Shown: piece by piece, positions 34,241 through 43,251 of the stretch
Numbering within the stretch: position 1 is the first letter of the stretch
Layout: each line of letters opens with the position of its first letter
Source: Verrucomicrobiales bacterium
GTDB taxonomy: Bacteria; Verrucomicrobiota; Verrucomicrobiia; Verrucomicrobiales; DEV007
DNA length: 64,000 bases
Reading direction: 5' to 3'
Assembly (NCBI GenBank): GCA_021648365.1
Contig: JAKISY010000006.1
Location: 1 to 64,000 of the forward strand
Made by a program: the position numbers and the translations under genes
The notes under the pieces: generated by a model
What the model was told of the DNA's origin: nothing
Database searches by the model: none
Seen by the model: the letters and a program-made list of their open reading frames with translations, nothing else

Positions 34241-35026
34241 ATGAAATCACTTTCCATCGCTCTAACTTTCGCCCTACAAATTTGTATTAGCCCACTGATT
34301 GCGGACCCAGCCACCACGCCACCTCCACTCCCCGTGGACAAAGGCGGCATCGTGCTGACCTTTGATGATCGTAATTTCAGCGAATGGATCGCGGCACTTC
34401 CACTGTTTGAAAAATATGGAGTCAAAGCCACTTTTTACATCAGTGGTGCCATCGATCAGTCAGCTCTCGATACCGCACTGAAACTAAAAGAACACGGCCA
34501 CGCCATTGGTTGTCACAGCATTCACCATCTCAGTGCGGTCAAATACTCCGTAGCACATTCTGCCCAAGACTACGTCGAAAAAGAAGTGCAACCTCAGTTG
34601 AAAGCCTTCAAAGCTGCCGGAATCATGCCAAGCTCTTTTGCCTATCCCATGAGCAGCAATAACAAAACTACCGATGAGGCGCTGCTAAAAATTTTCCACC
34701 ATATTCGAACTGGAGCAGGCATCGCTGCTGGTCAACGTATCAGTGATAAAGATGCCTTTTTTGTGGCAACAGATCAGATCGCCGCTCATGGCTGCCTCTA
34801 TGGCAAAGGCATCGATTACGCACCCGACAGAAAAGACCGCACTTACGAACAGATCGATGCGGCTCTTGCTCGCGCCGCTAAAGAAAAACGAATCATCGTT
34901 CTTTACGCCCACCGCATTGCCACCGGAGGCAAAGGGCATCACATCAGCCCCACTGCTCTTGAGCATATCTTTCAAAGTGCAAAAAAACTACACCTGCCCT
35001 TTTATACGGTTGATCAATTGCCCTGA
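34241..35026 (+). CDS. Secreted polysaccharide deacetylase
   Basis: NodB-homology domain enzyme. The start at 34241 gives the signal peptide KSLSIALTFALQICISPLIA. Motif 1 is IVLTFDDRN with catalytic Asp and metal Asp, motif 2 is IGCHSIHHLSA with the two metal His, and motif 3 is SFAYPMSSNN. The terminal IIVLYAHRIATGG supplies the His of the last motif. Length 261 suits the family. Likely substrates are N-acetylated or O-acetylated glycans. Upstream lies a palindrome copy, downstream the phospholipase D gene after a 66-base gap. Confidence 0.9.
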   Translation: MKSLSIALTFALQICISPLIADPATTPPPLPVDKGGIVLTFDDRNFSEWIAALPLFEKYGVKATFYISGAIDQSALDTALKLKEHGHAIGCHSIHHLSAVKYSVAHSAQDYVEKEVQPQLKAFKAAGIMPSSFAYPMSSNNKTTDEALLKIFHHIRTGAGIAAGQRISDKDAFFVATDQIAAHGCLYGKGIDYAPDRKDRTYEQIDAALARAAKEKRIIVLYAHRIATGGKGHHISPTALEHIFQSAKKLHLPFYTVDQLP

Positions 35027-35092
35027 GATAATCCTCAAACCCATTATAAGATTGCAAAAACAGCCTACTTCCTCTTTGCTCCTCACTACCCA

Positions 35093-36655
35093 ATGAGCAC
35101 TACCATTTTCCATTACAGCTTACTGATCCTAATCGTGATCAGCCTCACCTCCTGTGCGACAGCTCCGCCAAACGATTCTCGAACGGCCTCCTACGCATTA
35201 CCAAAAGCTGAAACCTCGAGCTCTTCTTTAACCCGACACATCAGAAAAGAAAGCGCCCCCCACGACCTATCAGGAAAATCAGGTGCTCGCTTGTTAGTGA
35301 ATGGCACCAGTGCATTTGTAGCCCGCATGCTCCTCGTCGAACAGGCTCAAAAAAGCCTCGACCTGCAATACTACATCTGGAACGCCGACTTGAGCGGCCG
35401 CCTATTAACCCACCAACTTCTCAAAGCAGCCGATCGCGGAGTAAGGGTGCGAGTGCTGCTTGATGACATGGTTTTTGCCGGTCGCGACGCTAACGCAAGC
35501 CTGCTCGGACAACACCCCAACATCGAGTTGCGAATTTACAACCCCTTCAGTCGCAAAAGTTCTCGTCTCTGGCAAATGGCTACACGGATGAAAACCATCA
35601 CCCGTAGAATGCATAACAAAACCTTCACCGCCGATGGCTCCATCAGCATCCTCGGCGGACGCAACATCGGCGACGAATATTTCAACGCCAACCACGACCT
35701 AGACTACGGAGATCTCGATGTTATGGTCATCGGACCCGTGGTAGAAAAAGTAGAAAACTCTTTTGACCGCTATTGGAACAGCCAGCTCGCCTACCCCATC
35801 AGCACTCTCCACCCGCAGACTCCTAATCAAACCCAGACCACACAACTTCGAAGTCAACTTGCCTCCTTGATCAAACTACCCGAAGCCAAACGTTACCGAG
35901 TAGCATTAGAAAACTCTCAGCTTGCCTCAGACCTCAGAAATAAAAACCTCAAATTCGAATGGACACAAGCACGCATCGTTGTTGATGCTCCCGAAAAAAC
36001 CACCAGCCCTCGCTCTGCCAAGGAACTACACCTGACGACCCAACTCAAACCCTACTTCGACCACACCCAGAAGGAGCTCATTCTCATCTCCCCCTACTTC
36101 GTACCCACTAAAAAAGGCACTGCTTTTCTCTGCAAACTTTCCCAACAAGGCACCAGAGTGCGTATCCTCACCAACTCCCTAGCCTCCACCGACGTAGCCC
36201 CCGTGCATGCTGGCTACCGAAAATACCGCAAAGCACTGCTCGCCGCCGGCATCGAACTTTATGAAGTCAATGACACAACACAAGCACCTGAAAAAGGGGG
36301 AGCTAATTGGTTAGGCGAAGTTTCAAAATCTAGCCTGCACGCCAAATCTTTTATTTTTGACCGTCAACAGATTTTCATCGGCTCCTACAATTTCGACCCC
36401 CGATCGGCCATCGAAAACACCGAAATCGGCATCATCTTGGATTCTCCAATAATTTCCAGCAAGCTCGCCATCTTATTCGAACAACAACTCGAACGAGGCA
36501 GCTACCGCCTGGAACTATCGAATGGAAAACTGCTCTGGCATCAAGTCGAAAAAAATGGCAACATCAAAACCTACCACAAGGACCCACACACCACTTTCTT
36601 CCAGCGATTGGCTCCCCGCCTGATGGGATTGCTACCCATAGAGTGGTTGCTGTGA
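35093..36655 (+). CDS. Phospholipase D-like lipoprotein (ClsC-type cardiolipin synthase family)
   Basis: Two HKD motifs define the superfamily: MHNKTFTADGSISILGGRNI near residue 180 and LHAKSFIFDRQQIFIGSYNF near 420. The layout and length (520) match the YmdC/ClsC branch, which makes cardiolipin from phosphatidylglycerol and phosphatidylethanolamine. The N-terminus IVISLTSCATAP looks like a lipoprotein signal with lipobox LTSC, so the protein would be membrane-anchored on the periplasmic side. YmdC homologs in this form are common in Gram-negative bacteria. Confidence 0.9.
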   Translation: MSTTIFHYSLLILIVISLTSCATAPPNDSRTASYALPKAETSSSSLTRHIRKESAPHDLSGKSGARLLVNGTSAFVARMLLVEQAQKSLDLQYYIWNADLSGRLLTHQLLKAADRGVRVRVLLDDMVFAGRDANASLLGQHPNIELRIYNPFSRKSSRLWQMATRMKTITRRMHNKTFTADGSISILGGRNIGDEYFNANHDLDYGDLDVMVIGPVVEKVENSFDRYWNSQLAYPISTLHPQTPNQTQTTQLRSQLASLIKLPEAKRYRVALENSQLASDLRNKNLKFEWTQARIVVDAPEKTTSPRSAKELHLTTQLKPYFDHTQKELILISPYFVPTKKGTAFLCKLSQQGTRVRILTNSLASTDVAPVHAGYRKYRKALLAAGIELYEVNDTTQAPEKGGANWLGEVSKSSLHAKSFIFDRQQIFIGSYNFDPRSAIENTEIGIILDSPIISSKLAILFEQQLERGSYRLELSNGKLLWHQVEKNGNIKTYHKDPHTTFFQRLAPRLMGLLPIEWLL

Positions 36656-36666
36656 CCTTATCAAAC

Positions 36667-37602
36667 TCACTCCGCTCGCCACAACCACCGCAAGGAATCT
36701 GGAAAGATCGCACCGCCATGATTGCCATTGTGCGCCCCCTCACCAAAAACAAATTTATAATCATAGCCAGCAAACTTCAATGCCGCCGCCATTTGTTGAT
36801 TTGCCAAAGGCCAGTTGCCGTGCTGATTATCCACATCATTAGAACCATCTTGAAGAAACACTCGCAACGGTTTTTTCTCCGTCTTACGAATCAGGGAGGG
36901 ATACACATGACCACCACGAATGTTGGTAAAACTTCCAATCTGACTAAGCACCTTGCGAAACAAATCCGGCCGCTGCCACGCTACTGTGAAAGCACAAATC
37001 CCCCCCGAACTCATGCCACAAATCGCCCGCTGATCCGGATCATCCGTCAGCCGGTAACTCTTAGCTACTTCGGGTAAAATTTCAGTTTCCAAAAATTTAG
37101 CATAATCCGCACTTAGCGTATCATACTCAAAAGAGCGATTACTCTTCACCCCTTTAGGAGCCTTCCACTTTTGCGCCACCTCCAGCGCATCGGCAAACCA
37201 ACCTGGATTGACAAAAATTCCAATCGTCACCGGCATCTCTCCCGCAGCGATCAAGTTATCCATCACCACCGTCGCCCGCACCTGCCCCTTTTCATCCAAG
37301 TAAGCATGACCATCCTGAAACACCATCACCGCCGCCTTATCCTGACCTTCATGTTGGTATTGCGCAGGCACATAGACTGTATATTCTCGGATCGTATTGG
37401 GGAAAACCTTACTCTTCCAAGTCTTAGTGATCACCGTGCCGCGCGGCACCCCTTCTTTGCGCTGCGACTCCTGCCCCAGTGAATATTCTTTAACCTGTTT
37501 TTTCTCATCTGCAGCAAAGCTCAGCGAAGTGATCCCCATCAATCCAAACATCCATATCAATTTTCCAGATAAGATCAGCGGCAGTCGAAACAAAGCAGTC
37601 AT
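36667..37602 (-). CDS. Secreted esterase, enterochelin-esterase-like fold
   Basis: Alpha/beta hydrolase with the nucleophile in ICGMSSGGICAF near residue 200, Asp in FLQDGSNDVDNQ and His in GEGAHNGNHGGAIF. The N-terminal half has EYTVYVPAQYQHEG and VMVFQDGHAYLDE, typical of the Fes/esterase D group that removes ferulate or acetate from plant or algal glycans. The start at 37602 (MTALFRLPLILSG, then MFGLMGITSLSFA) gives a workable signal peptide. A start at 37638 is possible. It is convergent with the phospholipase D gene with only 11 bases between stops. Confidence 0.87.
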   Translation of the reverse strand: MTALFRLPLILSGKLIWMFGLMGITSLSFAADEKKQVKEYSLGQESQRKEGVPRGTVITKTWKSKVFPNTIREYTVYVPAQYQHEGQDKAAVMVFQDGHAYLDEKGQVRATVVMDNLIAAGEMPVTIGIFVNPGWFADALEVAQKWKAPKGVKSNRSFEYDTLSADYAKFLETEILPEVAKSYRLTDDPDQRAICGMSSGGICAFTVAWQRPDLFRKVLSQIGSFTNIRGGHVYPSLIRKTEKKPLRVFLQDGSNDVDNQHGNWPLANQQMAAALKFAGYDYKFVFGEGAHNGNHGGAIFPDSLRWLWRAE

Positions 37603-37689
37603 ATAGGTAACTATTGCGACAGCTCCACTCATCAGCAAGCACTATTCTCCCCTCTACACATCAAAAAACCACCGTTCAATTCACCACCA

Positions 37690-38310
37690 CCCCCCACAAG
37701 ATTTCCTCACGCAGAGGCGCAGAGACGCAGAGTTAAGAAAATACTCCCTTAATCACCAATCGACACTCATCAATCAATCCCCCCCCATCCTGTTCATCCC
37801 GTCCATCCATGTAAATATCCCCATCTTCCTCCGCGTCTCCGTGTCTTTGGACGTTTCACTCGACCTTTCAGGTCGCCTGTCTCCTCCCGCGGACGCGGGA
37901 TTCGGCTGCGTGAGCCCTTCTTCCTCTCAAGCCCAGCCTTCTCAGTTAAAGTTTAAGTTTAAGTTTTTCTTCATCCCCCTTCCGTGCTTTTCCGTGCTTT
38001 CAGTGGCTAAAACCCCTCCTCTCCTCTCTTCACATCAATATCAACTATCACCATTGCTTTCGGGTATTATCCTCCAGCTATCTTCATTTTATTTCGATTC
38101 AGCAATCAATCCATTCAAAGTCCCCTCTCTTCCTCCGCGTCTCTGCACCTCTGCGTGACACCTTCTTTTCTATTTATTTCCCTCCTCATCCCGTTCATCC
38201 TTGTCCATCCATGTAAATTAAATTTCTCTTCCTCTAGTGCCCCCTGCCCCTCTGTGGCTAAAACTCCCCCTCCCCTCATTTTCTCATCGACTCAGGACTA
38301 ACCCTACTGC
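37690..38310. repeat. Spacer cluster of degenerate word repeats
   Basis: No gene in about 700 bases. In order: CTCACGCAGAGGCGCAGAG (37708), a CATCCTGTTCATCCCGTCCA motif (37788), CTTCCTCCGCGTCTCCGTG (37825), AAAGTTTAAGTTTAAG (37946), CCGTGCTTTTCCGTGCTTTC (37981), TTTCGGGTATTATCCTCCAG (38058), CTCCGCGTCTCTGCACCTCT (38133), CATCCCGTTCATCCTTGTCC (38190) and CCCCTCTGTGGCTAAAAC (38248). Each word recurs elsewhere in the window. It may include the recQ promoter near 38300. Confidence 0.8.
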
Positions 38311-38344
38311 AAAATAGCCCCCTTCCCCTCAAAAAAACCAGACC

Positions 38345-40270
38345 ATGCACGATTCACAGCAGCTCCTCAAACAAACCTTCGGCTTCGACTCCTTTCGTGA
38401 TGGGCAACTTGCAGTCATTCAATCCTTACTCGATGGCAACAGTGCCGCTGCCATCTTTCCCACCGGCTCCGGTAAAAGCCTCTGTTATCAATTGCCAGCC
38501 CTCTGCTTCGATGGTCTAACCCTCGTCGTCTCTCCACTGATCGCCTTGATGAAAGATCAGATCGACGCCCTGCGCGCGCTCAACATAGCCGCCGCCCGAC
38601 TGGATTCCTCACTCGAAGAAGACGAGCGCCGCCAAGTGCTCGACGACATGCGCTCAGGACGCCTAAAGCTTCTCTACATCGCTCCCGAACGTCTCGGCAA
38701 CGAGCGCTTCCTCGCCCAGATTGCTGGAGTGAAAATCGATCTACTCGCCGTCGACGAAGCGCATTGCATCTCCTCTTGGGGACACAACTTCCGCCCCGAT
38801 TATTTGAAAATCGCCATGGCAGCCAAAGATCTCGGCATCCAGCGTGTGCTCGCCCTCACAGCCACCGCCACCCCGCCCGTAGTCGACGACATGGCACGCG
38901 AATTCCACATCCAACGCGAGCACATCGTCAACACCGGCTTCTATCGCTCCAACCTAGAACTACACGTCACCGCCTGCGATAGCCGCAACAGGGACTCCAT
39001 CCTGTTACAACAAATGCAAGCGCAAACGCAAGCGGCAGCGCGCGGACCGAGCATCGTCTATGTCACCCTGCAAAAAACCGCTGAGCGCGTCGCAGCATTT
39101 TTGCGCCAACACGACTTGCCAGCACAGCACTATCACGCCGGCATGAAACCCGAACTGCGTGTCCAAGTACAAGATGACTTCATGGCAAGTGATGACGGCA
39201 TCGTCGTCGCCACCATCGCCTTTGGCATGGGCGTAGATAAAAGCAATATCCGCGCGGTGTATCACTACAACATGGCAAAAGGTTTCGAGTCCTACATGCA
39301 AGAAATCGGTCGTGCTGGACGTGATGGGAAAAAATCCATCTGCCAACTCTTAATCTGTGCCGACGACCGCACCATCCTCGAAAATTTCACTTACGGCGAT
39401 ACCCCCGATCCACAATCCGTGGAACGTCTGATCGACGAACTGCTCGACGGCGGGGCAGAGCTCGACCTCTCCCTCTACGACCTCGCCAAACGCCACGACA
39501 TGCGCAACTTGGTGGTCAATACCCTGCTCACTCGTCTCGAACTCGAAGGCGTCATCCGCTCCATCGGCTCTTACTACGGGCAAATCCGATTCAAACCTCT
39601 GCGCTCTTCAAAAGAAATCCTCAACGGACTCAATCAACGGCGCAAAAGCTTCCTCTCCACCCTTTTTTCCTGCGCCGACAAAGCCAATATCTGGTTCACC
39701 CTTGATACCGGTCGCGCTATGCAAAAGCTTGCCGTGGATCGCGATAAAATCCTCGCTGCGATGGAATGGTGCGACCAACAAGGGCACCTAGAGCTGCAAC
39801 TGCAAGGCTACCGCCACCTCTACCGCCGTAGCGATCGGCAGATCGATCGAGAGCAACTCAAAAGCTCAATGATTGAGCGATTTCTGCAGCACGAAAAACA
39901 AGAAATCGAACGCATAGCCCTGATGTTAGGTTATGCCAGCAGTGACACCTGCCTGACCCAAAAACTGCTCGCCTATTTTGGCGAAGACATCGAGCCCTGC
40001 GGACACTGTGGCATCTGCCTCGGCGAAGCTGCTGCTCAAATCCAGCCAACAGATGAACTCAGTTGCAAAATCGAAACCATCCAAGCCATGCACTCCTTAC
40101 AGCAGCAGCATCCCGCCGCCCTCGGCACCGCCCGCCAAGCCGCCCGCTTCCTCTGCGGCTTAACATCTCCCGCCACCAGCGCCGCCCGCCTGCGCGTCAA
40201 TCCCCTATTCGAAAGTTGCGTGCACATTCCCTTCGGCACTGTGATGCGACAATTAGCGGAAGCTGAGTGA
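38345..40270 (+). CDS. recQ: RecQ family ATP-dependent DNA helicase
   Basis: 3'-5' DNA helicase for recombination and fork repair. Motifs are in order: FRDGQLAVIQ (motif 0), FPTGSGKSLCYQLPAL (I), LLAVDEAHCISSWGHNFRPDY (II), LALTATATP (III), VATIAFGMGVDKSNIRAVYH (V) and MQEIGRAGRDGK (VI). After the helicase core a winged-helix-like part (NTLLTRLELEGVIRSIGSYY) precedes a zinc module (LLAYFGEDIEPCGHCGICLG) near residue 545. In E. coli RecQ the zinc module comes before the winged helix, so the order looks reversed here. There is no clear HRDC domain. Length is 641. Confidence 0.93.
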   Translation: MHDSQQLLKQTFGFDSFRDGQLAVIQSLLDGNSAAAIFPTGSGKSLCYQLPALCFDGLTLVVSPLIALMKDQIDALRALNIAAARLDSSLEEDERRQVLDDMRSGRLKLLYIAPERLGNERFLAQIAGVKIDLLAVDEAHCISSWGHNFRPDYLKIAMAAKDLGIQRVLALTATATPPVVDDMAREFHIQREHIVNTGFYRSNLELHVTACDSRNRDSILLQQMQAQTQAAARGPSIVYVTLQKTAERVAAFLRQHDLPAQHYHAGMKPELRVQVQDDFMASDDGIVVATIAFGMGVDKSNIRAVYHYNMAKGFESYMQEIGRAGRDGKKSICQLLICADDRTILENFTYGDTPDPQSVERLIDELLDGGAELDLSLYDLAKRHDMRNLVVNTLLTRLELEGVIRSIGSYYGQIRFKPLRSSKEILNGLNQRRKSFLSTLFSCADKANIWFTLDTGRAMQKLAVDRDKILAAMEWCDQQGHLELQLQGYRHLYRRSDRQIDREQLKSSMIERFLQHEKQEIERIALMLGYASSDTCLTQKLLAYFGEDIEPCGHCGICLGEAAAQIQPTDELSCKIETIQAMHSLQQQHPAALGTARQAARFLCGLTSPATSAARLRVNPLFESCVHIPFGTVMRQLAEAE

Positions 40271-40281
40271 GCTTGAACTTC

Positions 40282-41079
40282 TTACAATTCAGAAAAACTC
40301 GGCCAACACCCGCGCAACGAGCCGAAATGAATCTGTAGATCTTTCTGATCCTCGATCCAACAAGGTTTGAAGTCCGCATCGAGAAAAGCACAGCCAATCG
40401 GCAGATCGGGTTGCTCATTGCTCACACGCTCGATAACTTCTGCAGCTTCATCCGACATTGCGATCCACTCTTCCTTCATCTCTATCGGGTCCAGCTCACG
40501 AGCTTTGATCTCGTCAAGCGTCTCGGGTCTAATACGTGCAAAACGCAGCATCATTTTCAACAGTGATAACGGTGTGAAGCCAGGATCTTTCCCACAAGCC
40601 GCCCAGATAATGGCTGACAAAGGATATATTTTTCCCAACTCCAATATATCAATGTAATCGCGTGTCTCCGAGCGCGCCGACAGTGCGAGAGCCTTGTTGG
40701 TAGCCATGTCAAAGAGATGCAAACGCCAACCCATTTCAGCATCCTGTTCAATCGGAAAAAATCGAAAAGCAGAATCCGCAGCCCAATCAATTTCCATGGT
40801 TTGTCCATCCTTGGTGATTCTTGCCTTACGGAAAGTTTCTGGCTTTTCCCATTCTTGGGTCGGCAATACTTCAAAACCTGCCGAACGAAGCAAAGCCGCA
40901 TCTTCCAAACTGGCCTTCTCCACAGCCTCCGCTGTCTCGTGAAAAATATCAAAGTCGTGACTAAAACGTGCCGATTCATCCGTCGCATTCAGAATCAGAC
41001 CACCTGCAAAATGACTTTCCTGCGAACGGTTTTTTGAAATCACACGTAGGATTTCTTTCTGAATATCCGTTAACGGCAT
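40282..41079 (-). CDS. AbiEii-like nucleotidyltransferase, possible toxin
   Basis: Resembles the AbiEii/AbiGii family: a nucleotidyltransferase core with FAGGLILNATDESARFSHDF and DIFHE (the G-G and D-x-D positions) near residues 25-50, and DMATNKALALSARSETRDYI near 150, a hallmark of this group. In type IV toxin-antitoxin systems such proteins modify tRNA or other targets; phage-exclusion roles are known. The start at 41079 overlaps the upstream small gene by 10 bases, so the two are translated together. The partner is not a recognisable AbiEi, so system type is open. Confidence 0.75.
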   Translation of the reverse strand: MPLTDIQKEILRVISKNRSQESHFAGGLILNATDESARFSHDFDIFHETAEAVEKASLEDAALLRSAGFEVLPTQEWEKPETFRKARITKDGQTMEIDWAADSAFRFFPIEQDAEMGWRLHLFDMATNKALALSARSETRDYIDILELGKIYPLSAIIWAACGKDPGFTPLSLLKMMLRFARIRPETLDEIKARELDPIEMKEEWIAMSDEAAEVIERVSNEQPDLPIGCAFLDADFKPCWIEDQKDLQIHFGSLRGCWPSFSEL

Positions 41080-41318
41080 GAGCGCAACGCCTTCCATAAT
41101 TCCTGAGCCTCCGCCCATTCCCTGCGCCCCCCATACTCACGTAGATGTTGCACCACTAAGTAAACATCTTCCCAGCTCATTAGGCTAGCTTCTGGATGCC
41201 TGAACCAAAAACACTTAGCAAAATGCTTTTTGACCAAAGCACGCGCCTGCTGCAACACATCCTCACTCACAGGACAAGTAAGGGAAACTTGATCTTCAAC
41301 TGACTCTAGCGTCTTCAC
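41070..41318 (-). CDS. Small partner of the AbiEii-like protein, possible antitoxin
   Basis: An 82-residue, helix-rich protein (EDVLQQARALVKKHFAKCFW, SWEDVYLVVQHLREYGGRRE) with no recognised family. It precedes and overlaps the nucleotidyltransferase gene, which is the usual place for an antitoxin. It lacks the winged-helix DNA-binding domain of AbiEi. The antitoxin role is inferred only from position. Confidence 0.6.
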   Translation of the reverse strand: MKTLESVEDQVSLTCPVSEDVLQQARALVKKHFAKCFWFRHPEASLMSWEDVYLVVQHLREYGGRREWAEAQELWKALRSCR

Positions 41319-41386
41319 TTAGTGATTACTTTACCATAACAATACTCATCACGCCACCCGACACTTCTCACTGCAGCTCATAAAAC

Positions 41387-41600
41387 GTGGCATGGATTGG
41401 CAATCCGTGTTCTTTCTGCCAACTGTCTTCTTCCGCGAACGCTGGATACCGGCTGTGTTTCCTCCAAGCCACGCACCCCCACGCAATACCATTGCGTGCC
41501 ACATCACCCATCAAAAACCCTCAACCAAAATTACTTTCTGGCAATATCCTCCAGCTACCTTCATTACATTTCGATTCACCCATCCATGCAAATTCTTCTC
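41387..41600. repeat. Spacer with word repeats
   Basis: No gene. ATATCCTCCAGCTACCTTCA (41544) matches 38065 (TTATCCTCCAGCTATCTTCA), with ATTTCGATTCA following in both. CCCATCCATGCAAATTC (41578) is a shortened copy of the ATCCATGTAAATT family. Confidence 0.65.
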
Positions 41601-41613
41601 ACCTCAACAATCT

Positions 41614-42000
41614 TCACCGCCTCACCGAGTTCGCCTCAAGCCATTTTGCGTATTCCGCTTCACTCATATCACACGCCGCTAAGGCAAGTGTTTTCACTGT
41701 TGCCTCGATTTCACTGGCTCCAAAACGACAACCATTCAACTCCAAAAACAACACCGCCGCTGTGAAGCCAGTTCGCTTGTTGCCATCCAAAAATGGGTAA
41801 TTTCGTACTAAACCGTAAGCATACGCGGCGGCCAATTCAAACAGATCTGGATCTCTAAAAGAATGCAACTGCAATGGTCGCGCCATCGCCGATTCCAACA
41901 AACCCTCATCTCGGATTCCGCCCAGCCCGCCAAACTCCCCCAACAAACTCTCATTCAGAGCTTTGACCGTTTCATTCAGAACCCAGCGCGGCTCCTTCAT
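41614..42000 (-). CDS. doc: Doc-type (Fic fold) toxin, catalytic His replaced by Tyr
   Basis: Death-on-curing family protein of 128 residues. The Fic/Doc loop is RNYPFLDGNKRTGF near residue 70; the canonical motif begins with His (H-x-F-x-D/E-G-N-x-x-R), and here Tyr stands in that place while the rest is intact. The front half has the Doc pattern GGIRDEGLLESAMARPLQLH and ELAAAYAYGLVRN. Doc phosphorylates EF-Tu, Fic proteins add AMP. With the His missing, activity is uncertain. It overlaps its antitoxin gene by four bases (ATGA). Confidence 0.88.
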   Translation of the reverse strand: MKEPRWVLNETVKALNESLLGEFGGLGGIRDEGLLESAMARPLQLHSFRDPDLFELAAAYAYGLVRNYPFLDGNKRTGFTAAVLFLELNGCRFGASEIEATVKTLALAACDMSEAEYAKWLEANSVRR

Positions 42001-42236
42001 TTAGCCAGCTCACGTAAAGTGTTTCGATAACGACGAATGACATCCTCAGCGACATTCATCTGCTCGGCAAATTCCTCGCTACCTTCGTTAACGGGTGTGA
42101 GCCTCACCCCTCCATCTGCTGCATCGGTGAGACAAAGCGAATCGCCCTCCACCACATTAAGCTTCGCTAGCGCCTCCTTCGGCAATACCACCCCAACCGA
42201 GTTGCCTATCTTGCGCAATTTTAATTCGATCACCAT
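41997..42236 (-). CDS. AbrB/MazE-type antitoxin for the Doc-like protein
   Basis: A 79-residue protein with the swapped-hairpin DNA-binding domain (LRKIGNSVGVVLPKEALAKL, VVEGDSLCLTD) and a C-terminal helical tail (EEFAEQMNVAEDVIRRYRNT). This pairing of an AbrB-type antitoxin with a Doc-type toxin is known. It is the first gene and probably represses its own promoter. Confidence 0.9.
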   Translation of the reverse strand: MVIELKLRKIGNSVGVVLPKEALAKLNVVEGDSLCLTDAADGGVRLTPVNEGSEEFAEQMNVAEDVIRRYRNTLRELAK

Positions 42237-42279
42237 ACCTTACTGTTACCACAAGCGTAATAACGCGACAAGAGCTATT

Positions 42280-43134
42280 TCACACCCCACGTTTATACGT
42301 CTCGCAGCGGTTCATCCAGCCTGGCAACCAACGCGACTCGCCACGCCCACTCGGCGCATTGCGCACCCGCCGTTGCAGCACCCGCTTCGCCGCCTCGCTG
42401 AACTCACTCGCTGCCGCCTGCCCCCTGGGTTGCCCGCGCATTTCCAGCAACACATCGCGCAGCCCCCAACCCTGCCCCTTGTATTTCTCACCACTCTTCA
42501 CCCCCTCGCCTTTGAAGTTCACATAATCAATCAGCGCATACACCCCGGTTGGTGATTCCGCTACCGCATAAAAATACGCACGCAATTTTTTCTTCTGATC
42601 AGCCCCCGAGGTCGCCGCCATCATCTTTGGCAAAGCCCGTTCCAGTCTCAGCACAATGAAATCCGTCTGCACCACCACCGTCTGCGACAGAAAAGTCCGC
42701 AACTGCTTCATCTGCGGCGAATTCACCTGCGCCTGAAACTCCGCCCGCGATCTCCACGGACTACCCCTTTGACCCGCCAACCAACCAGGCATGTTCACCC
42801 CCCGTTTTTTCATATAAGAGATCAACTGCGGGAAACTCTCCTCAAAAGGCCCGCGCCGTCCCGCCACATACCAGATAAAATGCCCGATACCCAGCGAAGG
42901 AAAATCCTCGCCCGAGTTCCACGAGGTCAACCCCGACACCGTGCCCGCACATTCATTCTGCCAGATCTTACGCCCGATCGCATTAGCCTCCGCTCCGCTA
43001 AGCTGGATCCCTCGCCCACCGCCAGTCGCAGATGACGCCGCGCCCTGCCCCGAGGCGCCAATGCCGTCACTCACACAAGAGCATAGAAGCATCAGGGGTA
43101 TCGACATTACAGAAAAAAACTGAATCGCCTTCAT
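42280..43134 (-). CDS. Lipoprotein with a lysozyme-like motif
   Basis: The start at 43134 gives a lipoprotein signal (KAIQFFSVMSIPLMLLCSC, lipobox LCSC). After a Gly/Ser linker comes GRKIWQNECAGTVSGLTSWN followed by GEDFPSLGIGHFIWY. The spacing of a Glu, a polar segment and GIGH is that of T4-type lysozymes (Glu, then Asp/Thr, then GIGH), so a muramidase-like fold is likely by inference. The rest, about 180 residues, is helical (VQTDFIVLRLERALPKMMAA). I cannot name the family with certainty. It would act on peptidoglycan from the membrane. Confidence 0.65.
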   Translation of the reverse strand: MKAIQFFSVMSIPLMLLCSCVSDGIGASGQGAASSATGGGRGIQLSGAEANAIGRKIWQNECAGTVSGLTSWNSGEDFPSLGIGHFIWYVAGRRGPFEESFPQLISYMKKRGVNMPGWLAGQRGSPWRSRAEFQAQVNSPQMKQLRTFLSQTVVVQTDFIVLRLERALPKMMAATSGADQKKKLRAYFYAVAESPTGVYALIDYVNFKGEGVKSGEKYKGQGWGLRDVLLEMRGQPRGQAAASEFSEAAKRVLQRRVRNAPSGRGESRWLPGWMNRCETYKRGV

Positions 43135-43251
43135 TATATGGAAATTTTTCATCATAGTTGCAACGGTATTATTGGGTGAAATATAGAACGATCGCCAGAG
43201 GCAAAACAACACAGAAAAGAACAACAGTTTGCATGGATGAACAAGATACAC

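Noticed and set aside
37841..38158. 105-residue plus-strand frame before recQ
   Set aside because: It consists of degenerate spacer repeats and has Ser/Pro/Leu-rich repeat composition.
41387..41800. Overlapping plus-strand frames antisense to the Doc gene
   Set aside because: Built from spacer repeats and antisense to a well-supported gene.
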